Assembly (NCBI GenBank): GCA_024691325.1
Contig: JAILNR010000048.1
Coordinates: 62,001-126,000 of the forward strand
Reading direction: 5' to 3'
Source: Saccharofermentans sp.
GTDB taxonomy: Bacteria; Bacillota; Clostridia; Saccharofermentanales; Saccharofermentanaceae
Length of the DNA: 64,000 nt
In this document: piece after piece, positions 29,096 to 39,299 of the stretch
Layout: each line of letters starts with the position of its first letter
How positions within the stretch are numbered: position 1 is the stretch's first letter
Program-made: the position numbers and the translations under genes
Notes under the pieces: model-generated
What the model saw: the letters and a program-made list of their open reading frames with translations, nothing else
Databases searched by the model: none
Told to the model about the DNA's origin: nothing

Positions 29096-30716
29096 GCTGC
29101 TCATTGGTATTGTCATAATGCAGATCGTCTTCGCCGCAGGCATATCTTACATAGTTGCGTTTATGCTCCGCCGCTCCAATATGCAGAGATATGAAGACAT
29201 AGGCATATCGGTTACGAGTGCACTTGCGTCTGCTGTCGATCTCAACGGTGACAAGGTCTCATCTTACATCGAGAACATAAGTGATGATGAAGACATACGT
29301 GATAGGGTAGATGCCTACTACGAAGAAATCCAGGAAGGCCTCAACCGCTATAGAAAAGAGTTCGGTGTTACCAGTATCTATATCGCAAAACCTGAGGAGA
29401 ACGAAGACGGAGCAGGCGGAATCGTCTACATCTGGGATGCGAGTGATGAGATTGACTATTACAACATTGGCCGCTGGTCCCCTTGTTCTCCCGGTGGATT
29501 CCAATGGTCTATGGAGCGCATGAATGGCGAAGCAGAACATGGTCTCCACACCTTTGACGATGAGGTTTACGGTGAGGTTGCTACGGCGGCATCTCCTATC
29601 TATAACAGCGATGGTGATGCGGTAGCGTTGGTTTACGCTAACTTCTCCATCGAGGTAATAAACGAAACGGTACGCAATGCAATCGTGATGATCATCATCG
29701 CAATCGCTACCGTCACGGGAATATCGTCTGTTATTTTGTACTTTTACATTAAGGGCAACGTAGTAACTCCTCTTAAAAGACTCACGAGTGCTACCTCTGA
29801 CCTTACTAATAACCTCGATTCCGACCAGATATATATATCGAATATACATACCGGTGACGAGATAGAAGAATTGTCGCGGTCTTTTGAGAAGATGGATGCC
29901 GAGCTTCGTGACTACATCAGGCAGAACATGCAGATCACGGCCGACAAGCAGAAGATAAGTACCGAGCTTCAGATGGCTGCTTCCATCCAGGAAGACCAGC
30001 TGCCCCGTAATTTCCCTGCGTTCCCCGACAAGAAGGAGTTCGATATCTATGCTTCCATGGATCCCGCGAAAGCGGTCGGAGGAGACTTCTATGACTTCTT
30101 CCTCGTTGACGACGATCACCTCGCGCTGGTTATGGCTGACGTTTCCGGCAAGGGAGTTCCTGCGGCTTTGTTCATGATGATTTCCAAGATCCTCATTAAG
30201 AACCGCATTCAGGCCGGTGACAGCCCGGCACAGGCTCTCGACAGGGTTAATAAACAACTGCTCGTAAATAACGATACTAAGCATTTCGTTACGGTTTGGC
30301 TTGCGGTTATAGAGATCTCGACCGGTAAGGGCGTCGCAGCCAATGCAGGTCACGAGCATCCAGTAATTAAGAGAGCTGACGGCAAGTATGAGCTTGTAGT
30401 TTACAGACACTCGCCCCCGCTTGCCTCCATTGATATTGCTGTCTTTAAGCAGCACGAGTTCGAACTTCATCCCGGAGACAGTCTGTTCGTTTATACGGAC
30501 GGCCTTCCTGAAGCAAACAACAGGAGCGGCGAATTCTTCGGAACAGACAGAATGCTTGATGTCTTGAACTCCCACATTTCAAATGACCCGAAGGAAGTTC
30601 TTGAGAATATGACTTCAAAAGTAAATGAATTTATTGAGGGCGCAGATCAGTTCGATGATCTTACAATGCTCAACATACAGTATTACGGCCCGGACGGTAA
30701 GAAGAATAATAAATGA
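29067..30716 (+). CDS. Membrane sensor with HAMP and SpoIIE/PP2C-type phosphatase domain
   Basis: Two TMs; ELQMAASIQEDQLPRNFPAFPDKKEFDIYASMDPAKAVGGDFYDFFLVDDDHLALVMADVSGKGVPAALFM. Confidence 0.9.
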   Translation: MKIRNCLGLKLLIGIVIMQIVFAAGISYIVAFMLRRSNMQRYEDIGISVTSALASAVDLNGDKVSSYIENISDDEDIRDRVDAYYEEIQEGLNRYRKEFGVTSIYIAKPEENEDGAGGIVYIWDASDEIDYYNIGRWSPCSPGGFQWSMERMNGEAEHGLHTFDDEVYGEVATAASPIYNSDGDAVALVYANFSIEVINETVRNAIVMIIIAIATVTGISSVILYFYIKGNVVTPLKRLTSATSDLTNNLDSDQIYISNIHTGDEIEELSRSFEKMDAELRDYIRQNMQITADKQKISTELQMAASIQEDQLPRNFPAFPDKKEFDIYASMDPAKAVGGDFYDFFLVDDDHLALVMADVSGKGVPAALFMMISKILIKNRIQAGDSPAQALDRVNKQLLVNNDTKHFVTVWLAVIEISTGKGVAANAGHEHPVIKRADGKYELVVYRHSPPLASIDIAVFKQHEFELHPGDSLFVYTDGLPEANNRSGEFFGTDRMLDVLNSHISNDPKEVLENMTSKVNEFIEGADQFDDLTMLNIQYYGPDGKKNNK

Positions 30717-31777
30717 TAAACATCAATCTTATTGGCTATTACGATCACCTTGAGAATTATAAGAAGGTGGAAGATATTGCATGGCATAAGCTGCGTGATG
30801 CTATCGACGCATCAGGCATTAGGATCATGCAGGTAACGAGCCGCGTTAAGTCTGCTGAGTCCGTGATGGGCAAACTTCGAAGAAAACCCGATCACTACTC
30901 GACCATTCTTGATATGACTGATGTCGTCGGTATGCGGGTCATCTGCTACTTTGCTGATAAGATCGATGCGATAGGCGATATTATTAAAGAGTTGTTTGTT
31001 GTCGATGAAGAAAACTCCATTGACAGACGTAATGTCATCGCCGCCAATACATTCGGTTATATGTCTTTGCATAATATCTGCTCTCTTCGAAAGTCCGACG
31101 AGTATGATGACGAACTTACAAATTACAGATTCGAAGTTCAGATAAGAACGGTCCTTCAGCATACGTGGGCTGAGATCGAACATGACTTGGGATATAAGAC
31201 CGAGTTCGGTGTTCCCCGTCACATAAGACGTGAATTCTCTCGTATGGCAAGTTTGCTTGAAGTTGCCGATGAAGGCTTCATGCGTATTAAGAATGATCTT
31301 AAGGACTATACCGATTCCGTCATCAGTACTCTCGAATCCGGCGACGTCGAGAACATCACGATCGATGCTATCAGTATCGGTGAGTTTATCAAGTACAACG
31401 CAGCGTTTAACGAATTCACGAAGTCCATTGCTGCTATATCCGGTGCTGAACTTATTACGGTAAGTGCCGAGCAGTACATCAATCAGCTTGAATTTATAAA
31501 TATCCATACGTTGAAAGATATTCTTGTGCTCCTCGAGAAGCAGCGCGACCATGCGATGCTTCTTGCCAAGAACGTACTTGAGAATTCGGAGATCGATGAG
31601 CTTGCGTCGACTGTCGGATTGTACTTCCTTTGCAGGGCTCACCTTATATGGGGTGATTATAACGAGATCGAGCTTACGAAGTACTTTGATACCGAGACGC
31701 AGGATCCCCGTAAGATCGCACGTAATGTCACACGAATACTCTCGCAGCGCGAAAGGTACGTCGGAAAAGACAAATGA
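30713..31777 (+). CDS. RelA/SpoT synthetase-domain protein (putative small alarmone synthetase) with C-terminal extension
   Basis: SRVKSAESVMGKLRR, DMTDVVGMRVICYF, GYMSLHNI, FEVQIRTVLQHTWAEIEHDLGYK. Confidence 0.85.
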   Translation: MININLIGYYDHLENYKKVEDIAWHKLRDAIDASGIRIMQVTSRVKSAESVMGKLRRKPDHYSTILDMTDVVGMRVICYFADKIDAIGDIIKELFVVDEENSIDRRNVIAANTFGYMSLHNICSLRKSDEYDDELTNYRFEVQIRTVLQHTWAEIEHDLGYKTEFGVPRHIRREFSRMASLLEVADEGFMRIKNDLKDYTDSVISTLESGDVENITIDAISIGEFIKYNAAFNEFTKSIAAISGAELITVSAEQYINQLEFINIHTLKDILVLLEKQRDHAMLLAKNVLENSEIDELASTVGLYFLCRAHLIWGDYNEIELTKYFDTETQDPRKIARNVTRILSQRERYVGKDK

Positions 31778-31838
31778 CATTTGTCACATAAGATAGTGAT
31801 GCTGTTCACTTATTAATGACAATTGAATCCTCCATAAT

Positions 31839-32813
31839 ATGATCAAACATATGGAGGGTTTTATTATGAGTTCAAAAGTGATAAGCGTTGATAATCTTGT
31901 TAAGCGTTACAAGGAACTGATCGCACTGGATCATTTCAGCATGGATGTCGATGAAGGTCAGATCCTGGGACTTCTGGGCCCCAACGGTTCCGGTAAATCC
32001 ACAACGATCAACTGTATATTATCCATACTTGAGTTCGACAGTGGTGATATCAAGGTCTTCGGTAAAAAGATGACTCCGAAGTCATATGACCTTAAAAGAC
32101 TGATCGGTATCGTTCCCCAGGAAGTGGCGGTTTACGATGAGTTCACAGTATATGAGAATATAGATTTCTTTTGCGGCCTTTATATCAAGGACAAAGAAGA
32201 AAGAAAGAAACTCGTTAATGAAGCAATCGCATTTGTAGGACTGCAGGACTTCGTTAAGTTTAAGCCCGGCAAGCTCTCCGGAGGACTTCTGAGAAGACTT
32301 AACATTGCATGCGGAATCGCACATAAGCCGAAGCTGATCTTCTTCGACGAACCGACAGTAGCCGTTGATCCGCAGAGCCGCAACAACATTCTTGAAGGTA
32401 TCTTGAAGTTAAGACAGGGCGGAGCAACGATCGTGTATACATCCCACTATATGGAAGAAATCGAGCAGATCTGCGACCGCGTAATAATCATGGATAAGGG
32501 ACAGGCGATCGCATCGGGTACGGTCGATGAATTAAAGGGCATGATCAAGAAGAGTGAACTTATAAGGATCGAAGTTCCCGGACTTGATGAGGATACATTA
32601 AGTAAGATCAACGAACTTAAGAATATCTATACGGTCTCCTACGAGGACAATATTCTCAAGGTTGAGGCGGGATCCGGAAAGCATAACGTCATCGATATCA
32701 TTAATATCCTTCAGGATAGGGGACTGAGATTAAAGAAGATATTCTCCGAGCAGCCGACATTGAATGATGTATTCCTGGAATTTACAGGTAAGGAATTGAG
32801 GGACGACTTATGA
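31839..32813 (+). CDS. ABC transporter ATP-binding protein
   Basis: GLLGPNGSGKSTTINCIL, LSGGLLRRLNIACGIAHKPKLIFFDEPTVAVDPQSR; internal ATG at 31866 is an alternative start. Confidence 0.93.
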   Translation: MIKHMEGFIMSSKVISVDNLVKRYKELIALDHFSMDVDEGQILGLLGPNGSGKSTTINCILSILEFDSGDIKVFGKKMTPKSYDLKRLIGIVPQEVAVYDEFTVYENIDFFCGLYIKDKEERKKLVNEAIAFVGLQDFVKFKPGKLSGGLLRRLNIACGIAHKPKLIFFDEPTVAVDPQSRNNILEGILKLRQGGATIVYTSHYMEEIEQICDRVIIMDKGQAIASGTVDELKGMIKKSELIRIEVPGLDEDTLSKINELKNIYTVSYEDNILKVEAGSGKHNVIDIINILQDRGLRLKKIFSEQPTLNDVFLEFTGKELRDDL

Positions 32814-33949
32814 TGATGTTCAAGTACAGCCTTAAAAAGACATTAAGCAATAGGATGTTCATCTTCTGGAGCTTCGTGTTTCCCGTTACTTTGATGTTCT
32901 TCTTCCATCTTGCTTTCTCTTCTATCTATGCGGATCAGAATACAATAGAACCCAGGGATGTCGGAGTGATATACGAGGCAGACAACCCGTTCACATCCTT
33001 CTTCGGAACAGTAACAGGCAGGATAGATGTTCTGAACATAGTCGATGAAGACGAGGAAACTTTATATGATCTTCTCGGTCAGAACGAGATAGAAGGCATC
33101 TACATAGTTAAAGAGGATATTGTCGAAGTCGCGATGTGTCCAAAGTATTCGGAGACTGATTCGATGATCATAAAGACAGTCGCTGATTACTATATCAGGG
33201 AATATGATCTCGTTGAGCAGGCTCTCACGAGCGGCGACATGGATACCGTAAACAGCATGATAGATAACCTTAATTCCCAGACAGATTATGTGAGTCAAAA
33301 GACAGGTATCTATCAGGAAGAAACGAACCCTTACAACTGGTATTACTACGCAACTATCGTAATGGGAATCATGTTCCAGGCGATGGCAGGTGTTAACCTC
33401 GTAGCTGAACTTCAGGCGGATGTCGGCGAGCGTAAAGTTGCAATGAGAACATCGGTAAGTCCGGTATCCAAGACCGTGATCGTACTGACGGGATTTTTTT
33501 CGAGGCTTCTGGTGTCAATTGTCATTTCCTCCTTCTCTTTGTTCTGCATGGACAGATTCTTCGATATTCCTGTAGGCAAGAGAATGCCGCAGCTTATACT
33601 GTTCATTCTCGCTTCTAATATGTTTGCGCTAAGCATGGGTGAGATGTTCGGTCTTTTCTTCAAAGGGCCTGTACATACCAGAGGCAACAAGGGAACCGCT
33701 CTTATCATGACATCAGTCTTCCTGTCAGGTGAGATGATAGCAACACTTCCCGGTATGTTCGAGCGCTACCTGCCCATCGTAAACGATATTAATCCCGCGA
33801 CTGTTCTGAACTTCGCTTTGTACAGACTGGTCTACTACGAGGATCTTACGTCGTTCTACATAGAGATAGTAAAGATAGTTCTTCTCACAGTTCTTTTCCT
33901 TACTGTCGCGACCATGAAGTTAAGGAGGCAGAAATATGCATCTTTATAA
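32810..33949 (+). CDS. ABC-2 type permease
   Basis: N-terminal TM, extracellular loop, C-terminal multi-TM; overlaps ATPase gene. Confidence 0.85.
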   Translation: MMMFKYSLKKTLSNRMFIFWSFVFPVTLMFFFHLAFSSIYADQNTIEPRDVGVIYEADNPFTSFFGTVTGRIDVLNIVDEDEETLYDLLGQNEIEGIYIVKEDIVEVAMCPKYSETDSMIIKTVADYYIREYDLVEQALTSGDMDTVNSMIDNLNSQTDYVSQKTGIYQEETNPYNWYYYATIVMGIMFQAMAGVNLVAELQADVGERKVAMRTSVSPVSKTVIVLTGFFSRLLVSIVISSFSLFCMDRFFDIPVGKRMPQLILFILASNMFALSMGEMFGLFFKGPVHTRGNKGTALIMTSVFLSGEMIATLPGMFERYLPIVNDINPATVLNFALYRLVYYEDLTSFYIEIVKIVLLTVLFLTVATMKLRRQKYASL

Positions 33950-35132
33950 GAATTTCATAAAGATGGTCGGCAAGCATAAGACCACGCTGATTATCTATTC
34001 GATTATATTTGTTGTAATGATGATAGCGTTCATTATGAACGGCGGATACGGGAATTCCGATGAATCCCGTTCAATAACAGATGCCTCGTTTGTAATAGGA
34101 TATGAGGACGATTGCGGATCCGTTGCAAGCAAGGGTCTGCTCGAGTACTTAAATGCCAATAATGAGCTCATCGACCTTAAGGGAATGAGTGAAGACAAAG
34201 TAAAGACGATGGTGTTCTTTACGACGGTCAACGCATCGATCACAATCGATGAGAACTTCGATACGAAGATAAGTGAAGGCGACGATACGGCAGTTACATA
34301 TTCATGCGTTGCCGAGTCCGGTCCCTCCATGTATATCATCGAGTCGATGATTAACTCATACATCCGCACATACAATACTTTCTTGAGTATGGGATATACA
34401 CCCGAGCAGGCGGCCACAAGAACAACCGGTAATCTTTCTCTTTCTTCCGACAGTTATGTTTATACGCTGGAGGGACAGCAAGTTGACTCATCAGGGAAGC
34501 TGTTTACGCTTGCATATATGTCGAAGTTCTTCATCTATATAAGCTTCGGTGTTCTTACCCAGTGTATCGGAATGGTCATCATCAAGAGCAACAGCCGCAA
34601 GGTAAGCTCCAGGATCAAGGTGTCTCCTGTAAGTCCCGTCGCCCAGTCGATCGTGAATACAATCGGATTGTTCGTCTGCGGCATTGTCCTTTGGATAGCT
34701 GCAGTAGTGTTGATCCTTGCAACGGGCAGCGACCTGCAGGTAGTTAAGGATCAGGGCTATGTGATCTTCATCATCATGTTCATGGCATGCATCTGCAACT
34801 GTGCTCTCACATCATTCATCGCATCGTTTAACATCGACGTCGAGTCGCTGCCTTTGATCACGAATATAGTTGCTCTTGGCATGAGCTTCCTGTGCGGCGT
34901 GTTTGTCCCCCAGTCTGTCATGTCGACGGGTATGGTCAATGCATCAAGATTCCTTCCGTTCTACTGGTCGGTTGTCGTGCTTGATTCAGTAACGAAGATC
35001 ACGGGAAGCATCGCCGATTATTCAGACGGGCTTCTTGTAAAAAGCGTTCTTATGCTTACGCTGTTCTCGGCAGTGTTCGTTGCAGGAGGAATAGTTGTTA
35101 AGAAGACTCAGACTTATAGTAAAATTAAGTAA
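33936..35132 (+). CDS. ABC-2 type permease
   Basis: ABC-2 topology; LPLITNIVALGMSFLCGVFVPQSVM. Confidence 0.85.
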   Translation: MHLYKNFIKMVGKHKTTLIIYSIIFVVMMIAFIMNGGYGNSDESRSITDASFVIGYEDDCGSVASKGLLEYLNANNELIDLKGMSEDKVKTMVFFTTVNASITIDENFDTKISEGDDTAVTYSCVAESGPSMYIIESMINSYIRTYNTFLSMGYTPEQAATRTTGNLSLSSDSYVYTLEGQQVDSSGKLFTLAYMSKFFIYISFGVLTQCIGMVIIKSNSRKVSSRIKVSPVSPVAQSIVNTIGLFVCGIVLWIAAVVLILATGSDLQVVKDQGYVIFIIMFMACICNCALTSFIASFNIDVESLPLITNIVALGMSFLCGVFVPQSVMSTGMVNASRFLPFYWSVVVLDSVTKITGSIADYSDGLLVKSVLMLTLFSAVFVAGGIVVKKTQTYSKIK

Positions 35133-35153
35133 ATAAAAATATAAGAGGCTTCT

Positions 35154-36284
35154 ATGACAAGGTCCGTTACGGACAGGATAATAATCTTTGTGATAACGCT
35201 TCTATTGCTGGCGTCGGGAACTTCCGCCGCCGGCTTTTCGCTGACGGAGATTAATGTTGTCGCGGCACTTCTGGTGTTCTGTTTTATCCTTTGCCTCTCG
35301 CTCATATTCAAAAGTTTTATCCCCGCCGCGGGTGTGTCAGTGCTTGCGGTGATCGTTTTCGCATTAGGGATAAGGAGCATCGCGATAGCGTTCGCGGCCC
35401 TCGCATACTGGGCCATGGCGTCAAACGCGCGAAAACTTCTTTACAAGCTTACAGTACCGGCAGCGCTTACCGGGGTGAGCTTCATGCTCCCCTGGCAGCA
35501 GGCATTAGTTGTCGCGGCTTTGACAGTACTCGCGTCTTATATGGCGATCGTGACAAGCCGCGCACAGCAGGATACCACGAGGCTTCTAAAGCAGTACGAC
35601 GAAGCGCGTGAGCAGATGCTCGCGGAAAGAAGACGAAGAAGGAGCGCGACCGACAAGAGCGAGAACGACATCTACCTTGCAACCCTAAAGGAGCGTAACC
35701 GTATCGCGCGCGAAATACACGATAACGTCGGCCACATCCTTACGCGTGCCGTGGTGCAGATGAAGGCGCTCATGGTCATAAATAAGGATGAGAAATTAAC
35801 GCCGTATCTTACCTCGGTGGATGAGTCCGTCAACACGGCGATGACGTCTATCCGTAAGTCGGTCCACGAGCTTCATGATGATTCGATAGATCTGTCGCTC
35901 GGTCTTAATGATCTTATTAAGACGCTCCCCGGAAAGTTTGATGCCAAGCTTGTCACATCGATTGAGTCGCCGACGGGAAGCGAGTTTAAGAAGACAGTCC
36001 TCGGCATCGTTAAGGAGGCTCTTACCAACACCGCAAAGTACAGTAACGGAGATAAGGTGAGAGTTGAGGTAATCGAGAATAATACTTTCTGGCGCGTGTT
36101 TGTTAATGATAACGGCAAGAATGAGAATAAGGATTATACTGAGAATGATTTTAAAGGTGCCGGCATAGGCCTTGAGAACATCCGTCAGCGTGCGCTTCTG
36201 GCGGGCGGCAATGTGAGGATCTTCTCTGACGAGAAGGGCTTCACGGTTCTCGTTACTTTGCCGAAGGAGGGAAGAGATGATTAA
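35154..36284 (+). CDS. Sensor histidine kinase (NarX/DesK-type HisKA_3)
   Basis: LKERNRIAREIHDNVGHILTRAVVQMKAL; GAGIGLENIRQRALLAGGNVRI. Confidence 0.92.
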   Translation: MTRSVTDRIIIFVITLLLLASGTSAAGFSLTEINVVAALLVFCFILCLSLIFKSFIPAAGVSVLAVIVFALGIRSIAIAFAALAYWAMASNARKLLYKLTVPAALTGVSFMLPWQQALVVAALTVLASYMAIVTSRAQQDTTRLLKQYDEAREQMLAERRRRRSATDKSENDIYLATLKERNRIAREIHDNVGHILTRAVVQMKALMVINKDEKLTPYLTSVDESVNTAMTSIRKSVHELHDDSIDLSLGLNDLIKTLPGKFDAKLVTSIESPTGSEFKKTVLGIVKEALTNTAKYSNGDKVRVEVIENNTFWRVFVNDNGKNENKDYTENDFKGAGIGLENIRQRALLAGGNVRIFSDEKGFTVLVTLPKEGRDD

Positions 36285-36915
36285 GATTTTTATCGTTGAT
36301 GACGATCCGCTCGTGTCCGGAGCTTTGAAGGTTATCCTCGAGAACGATGCGGACGGCGAGAAGATAGAGGTACAAGATCAGGCAAGTAACGGCGAAGCAG
36401 CTGTTGCGGGAGCCCTTGGCAACAACTACGATGTCATACTCATGGATATACGTATGGACGGCATGGACGGACTTGAAGCGGCATCGAGGATACTTGCGGA
36501 CAAGCCTGATACGAAGATCATATTCTTAACGACTTTCCTTGATGACGAATACATCAACAAGGCTTTGAGCGTCGGTGCGAAAGGTTATATACTTAAACAG
36601 GACTGCGAAGGTATCGCGACCTGCGTAAGAGCGGTCATGGACGGTAAGACGGTGTTCGCAGGCAAGGTTGTCGAGAAGCTTCCGGAACTTCTTAACCGCA
36701 AGGAGAGATTCGACTATTCGGAGTTTGATATCGGCGCCAAGGAACAGGAGATGATCGAGCTTGTCGCGGAAGGGTTATCGAACAAGGAGATAGCCTCGAA
36801 GATGTATCTTTCCGAAGGTACGGTCCGCAACATGATGAGCTCCGTATTATCGAAGCTTGACCTGCGTGACAGGACACAGCTTGCGTGTTTTTACTATCAG
36901 AGGATAAAAGTATGA
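36277..36915 (+). CDS. LuxR/NarL-family response regulator
   Basis: IKIFIVDDDPLVSGAL, VILMDIRMDGMDGLEA, ELVAEGLSNKEIASKMYLSEGTVRNMMSSVLSKLDLRDRTQLACFYY. Confidence 0.94.
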   Translation: MIKIFIVDDDPLVSGALKVILENDADGEKIEVQDQASNGEAAVAGALGNNYDVILMDIRMDGMDGLEAASRILADKPDTKIIFLTTFLDDEYINKALSVGAKGYILKQDCEGIATCVRAVMDGKTVFAGKVVEKLPELLNRKERFDYSEFDIGAKEQEMIELVAEGLSNKEIASKMYLSEGTVRNMMSSVLSKLDLRDRTQLACFYYQRIKV

Positions 36916-38636
36916 CAGTTAACAAGATATATCAGATAAGCCTCCTTAATCCCGATAACGACGCGGTCTACAAGACTGTCAGCGAGACGACTTTGCACGA
37001 TCTCGGTATCGATGCTTTATGCAAGGTGATCACAGAGGACGCGAAGGAAGAGCAGATGATAATGCGCGTCATGGGGAAGATGACTTCGGATATAGAGACT
37101 GCAGGCTACAGACAGGATGTCTTTGACGATATTCTTACTCTTCCCGCGGTGCGCGAGAAACTCCTCGAACTTATGAATCAGATCGACTATCTTAAGGACT
37201 ACGGAACATGGCGCAAGAACGCCGATGAGAAGCCTGGTCTTTGGGACCTGATGCACAGGTTGAATGAGCTTGATACTTACATCACCTGCATCGAGGCGAT
37301 GCGCGAGTGCCTGTCCGATTCGGGCATCCGCTCGGACGGACTGAAGGCTCTTCTTAAGTATGTTGATGATCTTTATAACGACAATCACTACGAGGCTTTA
37401 AAGAAGGATATCTCAGAGCTTAAAGTCGATGCGTCGAACATACAGAGCATGACCATCGGAATCAATATTAATCCGAGGTTTGAAGTCGAGAGCTTGGGCC
37501 TTGTTTCCGTTAACGCGAAGCCGTTTAAAAAGTCAGGTGTCATCGGTAACTTCGCCGATGCGATCGCAGCTTCTAAGGACAGGATAAACAAGGATGCCGA
37601 GTGGGACGGCGATATGCACTACTATCCGGCGGAACCTGCTGACCAGGAAGGCTTCATGGACAGGCTCGATAAGCAGGCAATGATGATGGCGAAATACTCG
37701 AATCCTCTCATCGGCTCCGGCGACAGCATCGCGAAGGTGCCGGACGGTGACGGCTCATCGAATACTTCATTCTATCTTTCGAACATCGCGACCAAGCTTA
37801 CTGCACATATCGTTAAGAAACTTAAGAATACTTTGTCCGCTTATTCAGAAGTGTCGATGGTTACTTTATCGAAGCTCATCCCCGAGCTTTTGTACTACAT
37901 CCGCTTCGCCGAGTTTATTGAGAAGACAAGAGTAAAGGGATACTACTTTTGTAAGCCGCGCATCGCTTCTTCCGGCAGTGATTTCACGATGAATGCCGAG
38001 TGCTTCTATAACATCCGTCTTGCAACAACAGTTGATGATTCTAAGACCATCGTCGATAACGATCTTAAGTTTGATGAGTCACATCGCGTGTTCATGTTAA
38101 CGGGCGCCAACAGAGGCGGTAAGACGACACTGACGCAGGCGGTCGGGCTGCTTTTCGCGCTGGCGCAGGGAGGCCTTTATGTGCCGTGCCGTCAGTTCGA
38201 GTACACGCCGGTTGATATGATCTTCACGCACTATCCTGCGGATGAGGACAAGACGACGGATCTGGGGCGTTTGGGCGAGGAGTGTGTGCGCTTCAAGGAT
38301 ATCTTCGGGAACGCGACTTCTGAGAGTCTGATTCTTCTTAACGAGAGCTTCTCGACAACATCGTTTGAAGAGGGGTATTATATCGCGGAAGATGCGGTGA
38401 AGGCGATCTGTCACAAGAATGTGCGCACGATATACAACACGCACATGCATAAGCTCGCGGCAGAACTTATGGGCTTTGACGGGAAGGTGAGTTCGATCGT
38501 CATGGAAAGCGAGGGCGGCAACCGCTGCTTCAAGGTCTCCGAGATGGCACCCGAGGGCTCATCGCATGCGTCTGACATCGCCCGCAAATACGGCGTTACC
38601 TACGACATGTTAGTTGAGGGCACGCGCGAAAAATAA
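36912..38636 (+). CDS. MutS-like ATPase (MutS domain V family)
   Basis: VFMLTGANRGGKTTLTQAVGLLFALAQGGLYVPC; LILLNESFSTTSFEEGYYIAEDAVKAI; ATG at 36912 preferred. Confidence 0.8.
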   Translation: MTVNKIYQISLLNPDNDAVYKTVSETTLHDLGIDALCKVITEDAKEEQMIMRVMGKMTSDIETAGYRQDVFDDILTLPAVREKLLELMNQIDYLKDYGTWRKNADEKPGLWDLMHRLNELDTYITCIEAMRECLSDSGIRSDGLKALLKYVDDLYNDNHYEALKKDISELKVDASNIQSMTIGININPRFEVESLGLVSVNAKPFKKSGVIGNFADAIAASKDRINKDAEWDGDMHYYPAEPADQEGFMDRLDKQAMMMAKYSNPLIGSGDSIAKVPDGDGSSNTSFYLSNIATKLTAHIVKKLKNTLSAYSEVSMVTLSKLIPELLYYIRFAEFIEKTRVKGYYFCKPRIASSGSDFTMNAECFYNIRLATTVDDSKTIVDNDLKFDESHRVFMLTGANRGGKTTLTQAVGLLFALAQGGLYVPCRQFEYTPVDMIFTHYPADEDKTTDLGRLGEECVRFKDIFGNATSESLILLNESFSTTSFEEGYYIAEDAVKAICHKNVRTIYNTHMHKLAAELMGFDGKVSSIVMESEGGNRCFKVSEMAPEGSSHASDIARKYGVTYDMLVEGTREK

Positions 38637-38642
38637 TCCGGG

Positions 38643-38670
38643 TTGCATAAGATAAAATGTGTGGTATAGT
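38643..38670 (+). promoter_or_regulatory. Candidate tetR promoter
   Basis: TTGCAT-16 bp-TATAGT; -10 overlaps the palindrome. Confidence 0.5.
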
Positions 38671-38701
38671 AGTATTATTGAACGCGTTCAATAATACTAC
38701 T
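38668..38701. promoter_or_regulatory. 34-bp perfect palindrome, probable TetR operator
   Basis: AGTAGTATTATTGAACG|CGTTCAATAATACTACT. Confidence 0.85.
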
Positions 38702-38717
38702 TTTATGTTGGTGAAAA

Positions 38718-39299
38718 ATGACTAAAGAAGAAAAACTTAACATAACAAAAGATAAGCTTTTGAAGTCTACGATGCAGCTTATGAGGGAGAGGGAGGATCC
38801 GCTCTCGGTAACGACCAGGCAGATAGCGGCGAGGGCGGAAGTTAAGCCTTCCATGATCAACTACTGCTTCGGAACAAGAGACAAATTGCTGCACAAAGTC
38901 TTCGAGAAGGAGTACGAGAGTTTCCTTATCGACAAGGGTGTTAAGGAGATACTTGAGTCGGGGCAGCCGCCGAAGGAGATACTAAAGCAGCTTCATTTTG
39001 TGGTGGCGAAGTGTCTTCTTGAGAACTTTAATTTCACGCAGGTAATCACGAATTTTGTGTTGTTCAAGCGTGACCTTACGGAGCCGTCTTTCAGTTCACA
39101 GTACGTGAAGGCTCACTACAATGGTAAGAAGACTGATGAGCAGTGCAGGCTCATCGCGTATGAACTGTCTTCTATGATGCAGCTTATTATCTTCAGAAAA
39201 GAGGAGATAAAGAAGGGATTCGGAATAGATCTTGATGACGACGGTCAGCTTAAGTCTGTCATCGATTTGAGGGTTGAACTTTTACTGGGCGGAAAGTAA
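38718..39299 (+). CDS. TetR-family regulator
   Basis: TKDKLLKSTMQLMRERED...TTRQIAARAEVKPSMINYCFGTRDKLLHKVFEKEYESF. Confidence 0.88.
   Translation: MTKEEKLNITKDKLLKSTMQLMREREDPLSVTTRQIAARAEVKPSMINYCFGTRDKLLHKVFEKEYESFLIDKGVKEILESGQPPKEILKQLHFVVAKCLLENFNFTQVITNFVLFKRDLTEPSFSSQYVKAHYNGKKTDEQCRLIAYELSSMMQLIIFRKEEIKKGFGIDLDDDGQLKSVIDLRVELLLGGK

Noticed and set aside
29259-30575. 438-aa minus-strand ORF
   Set aside because: Fully antisense to the well-supported SpoIIE/HAMP phosphatase gene; composition typical of a shadow ORF.
30812-31780. 322-aa minus-strand ORF
   Set aside because: Antisense to the RelA/SpoT-domain gene; no domain motifs.
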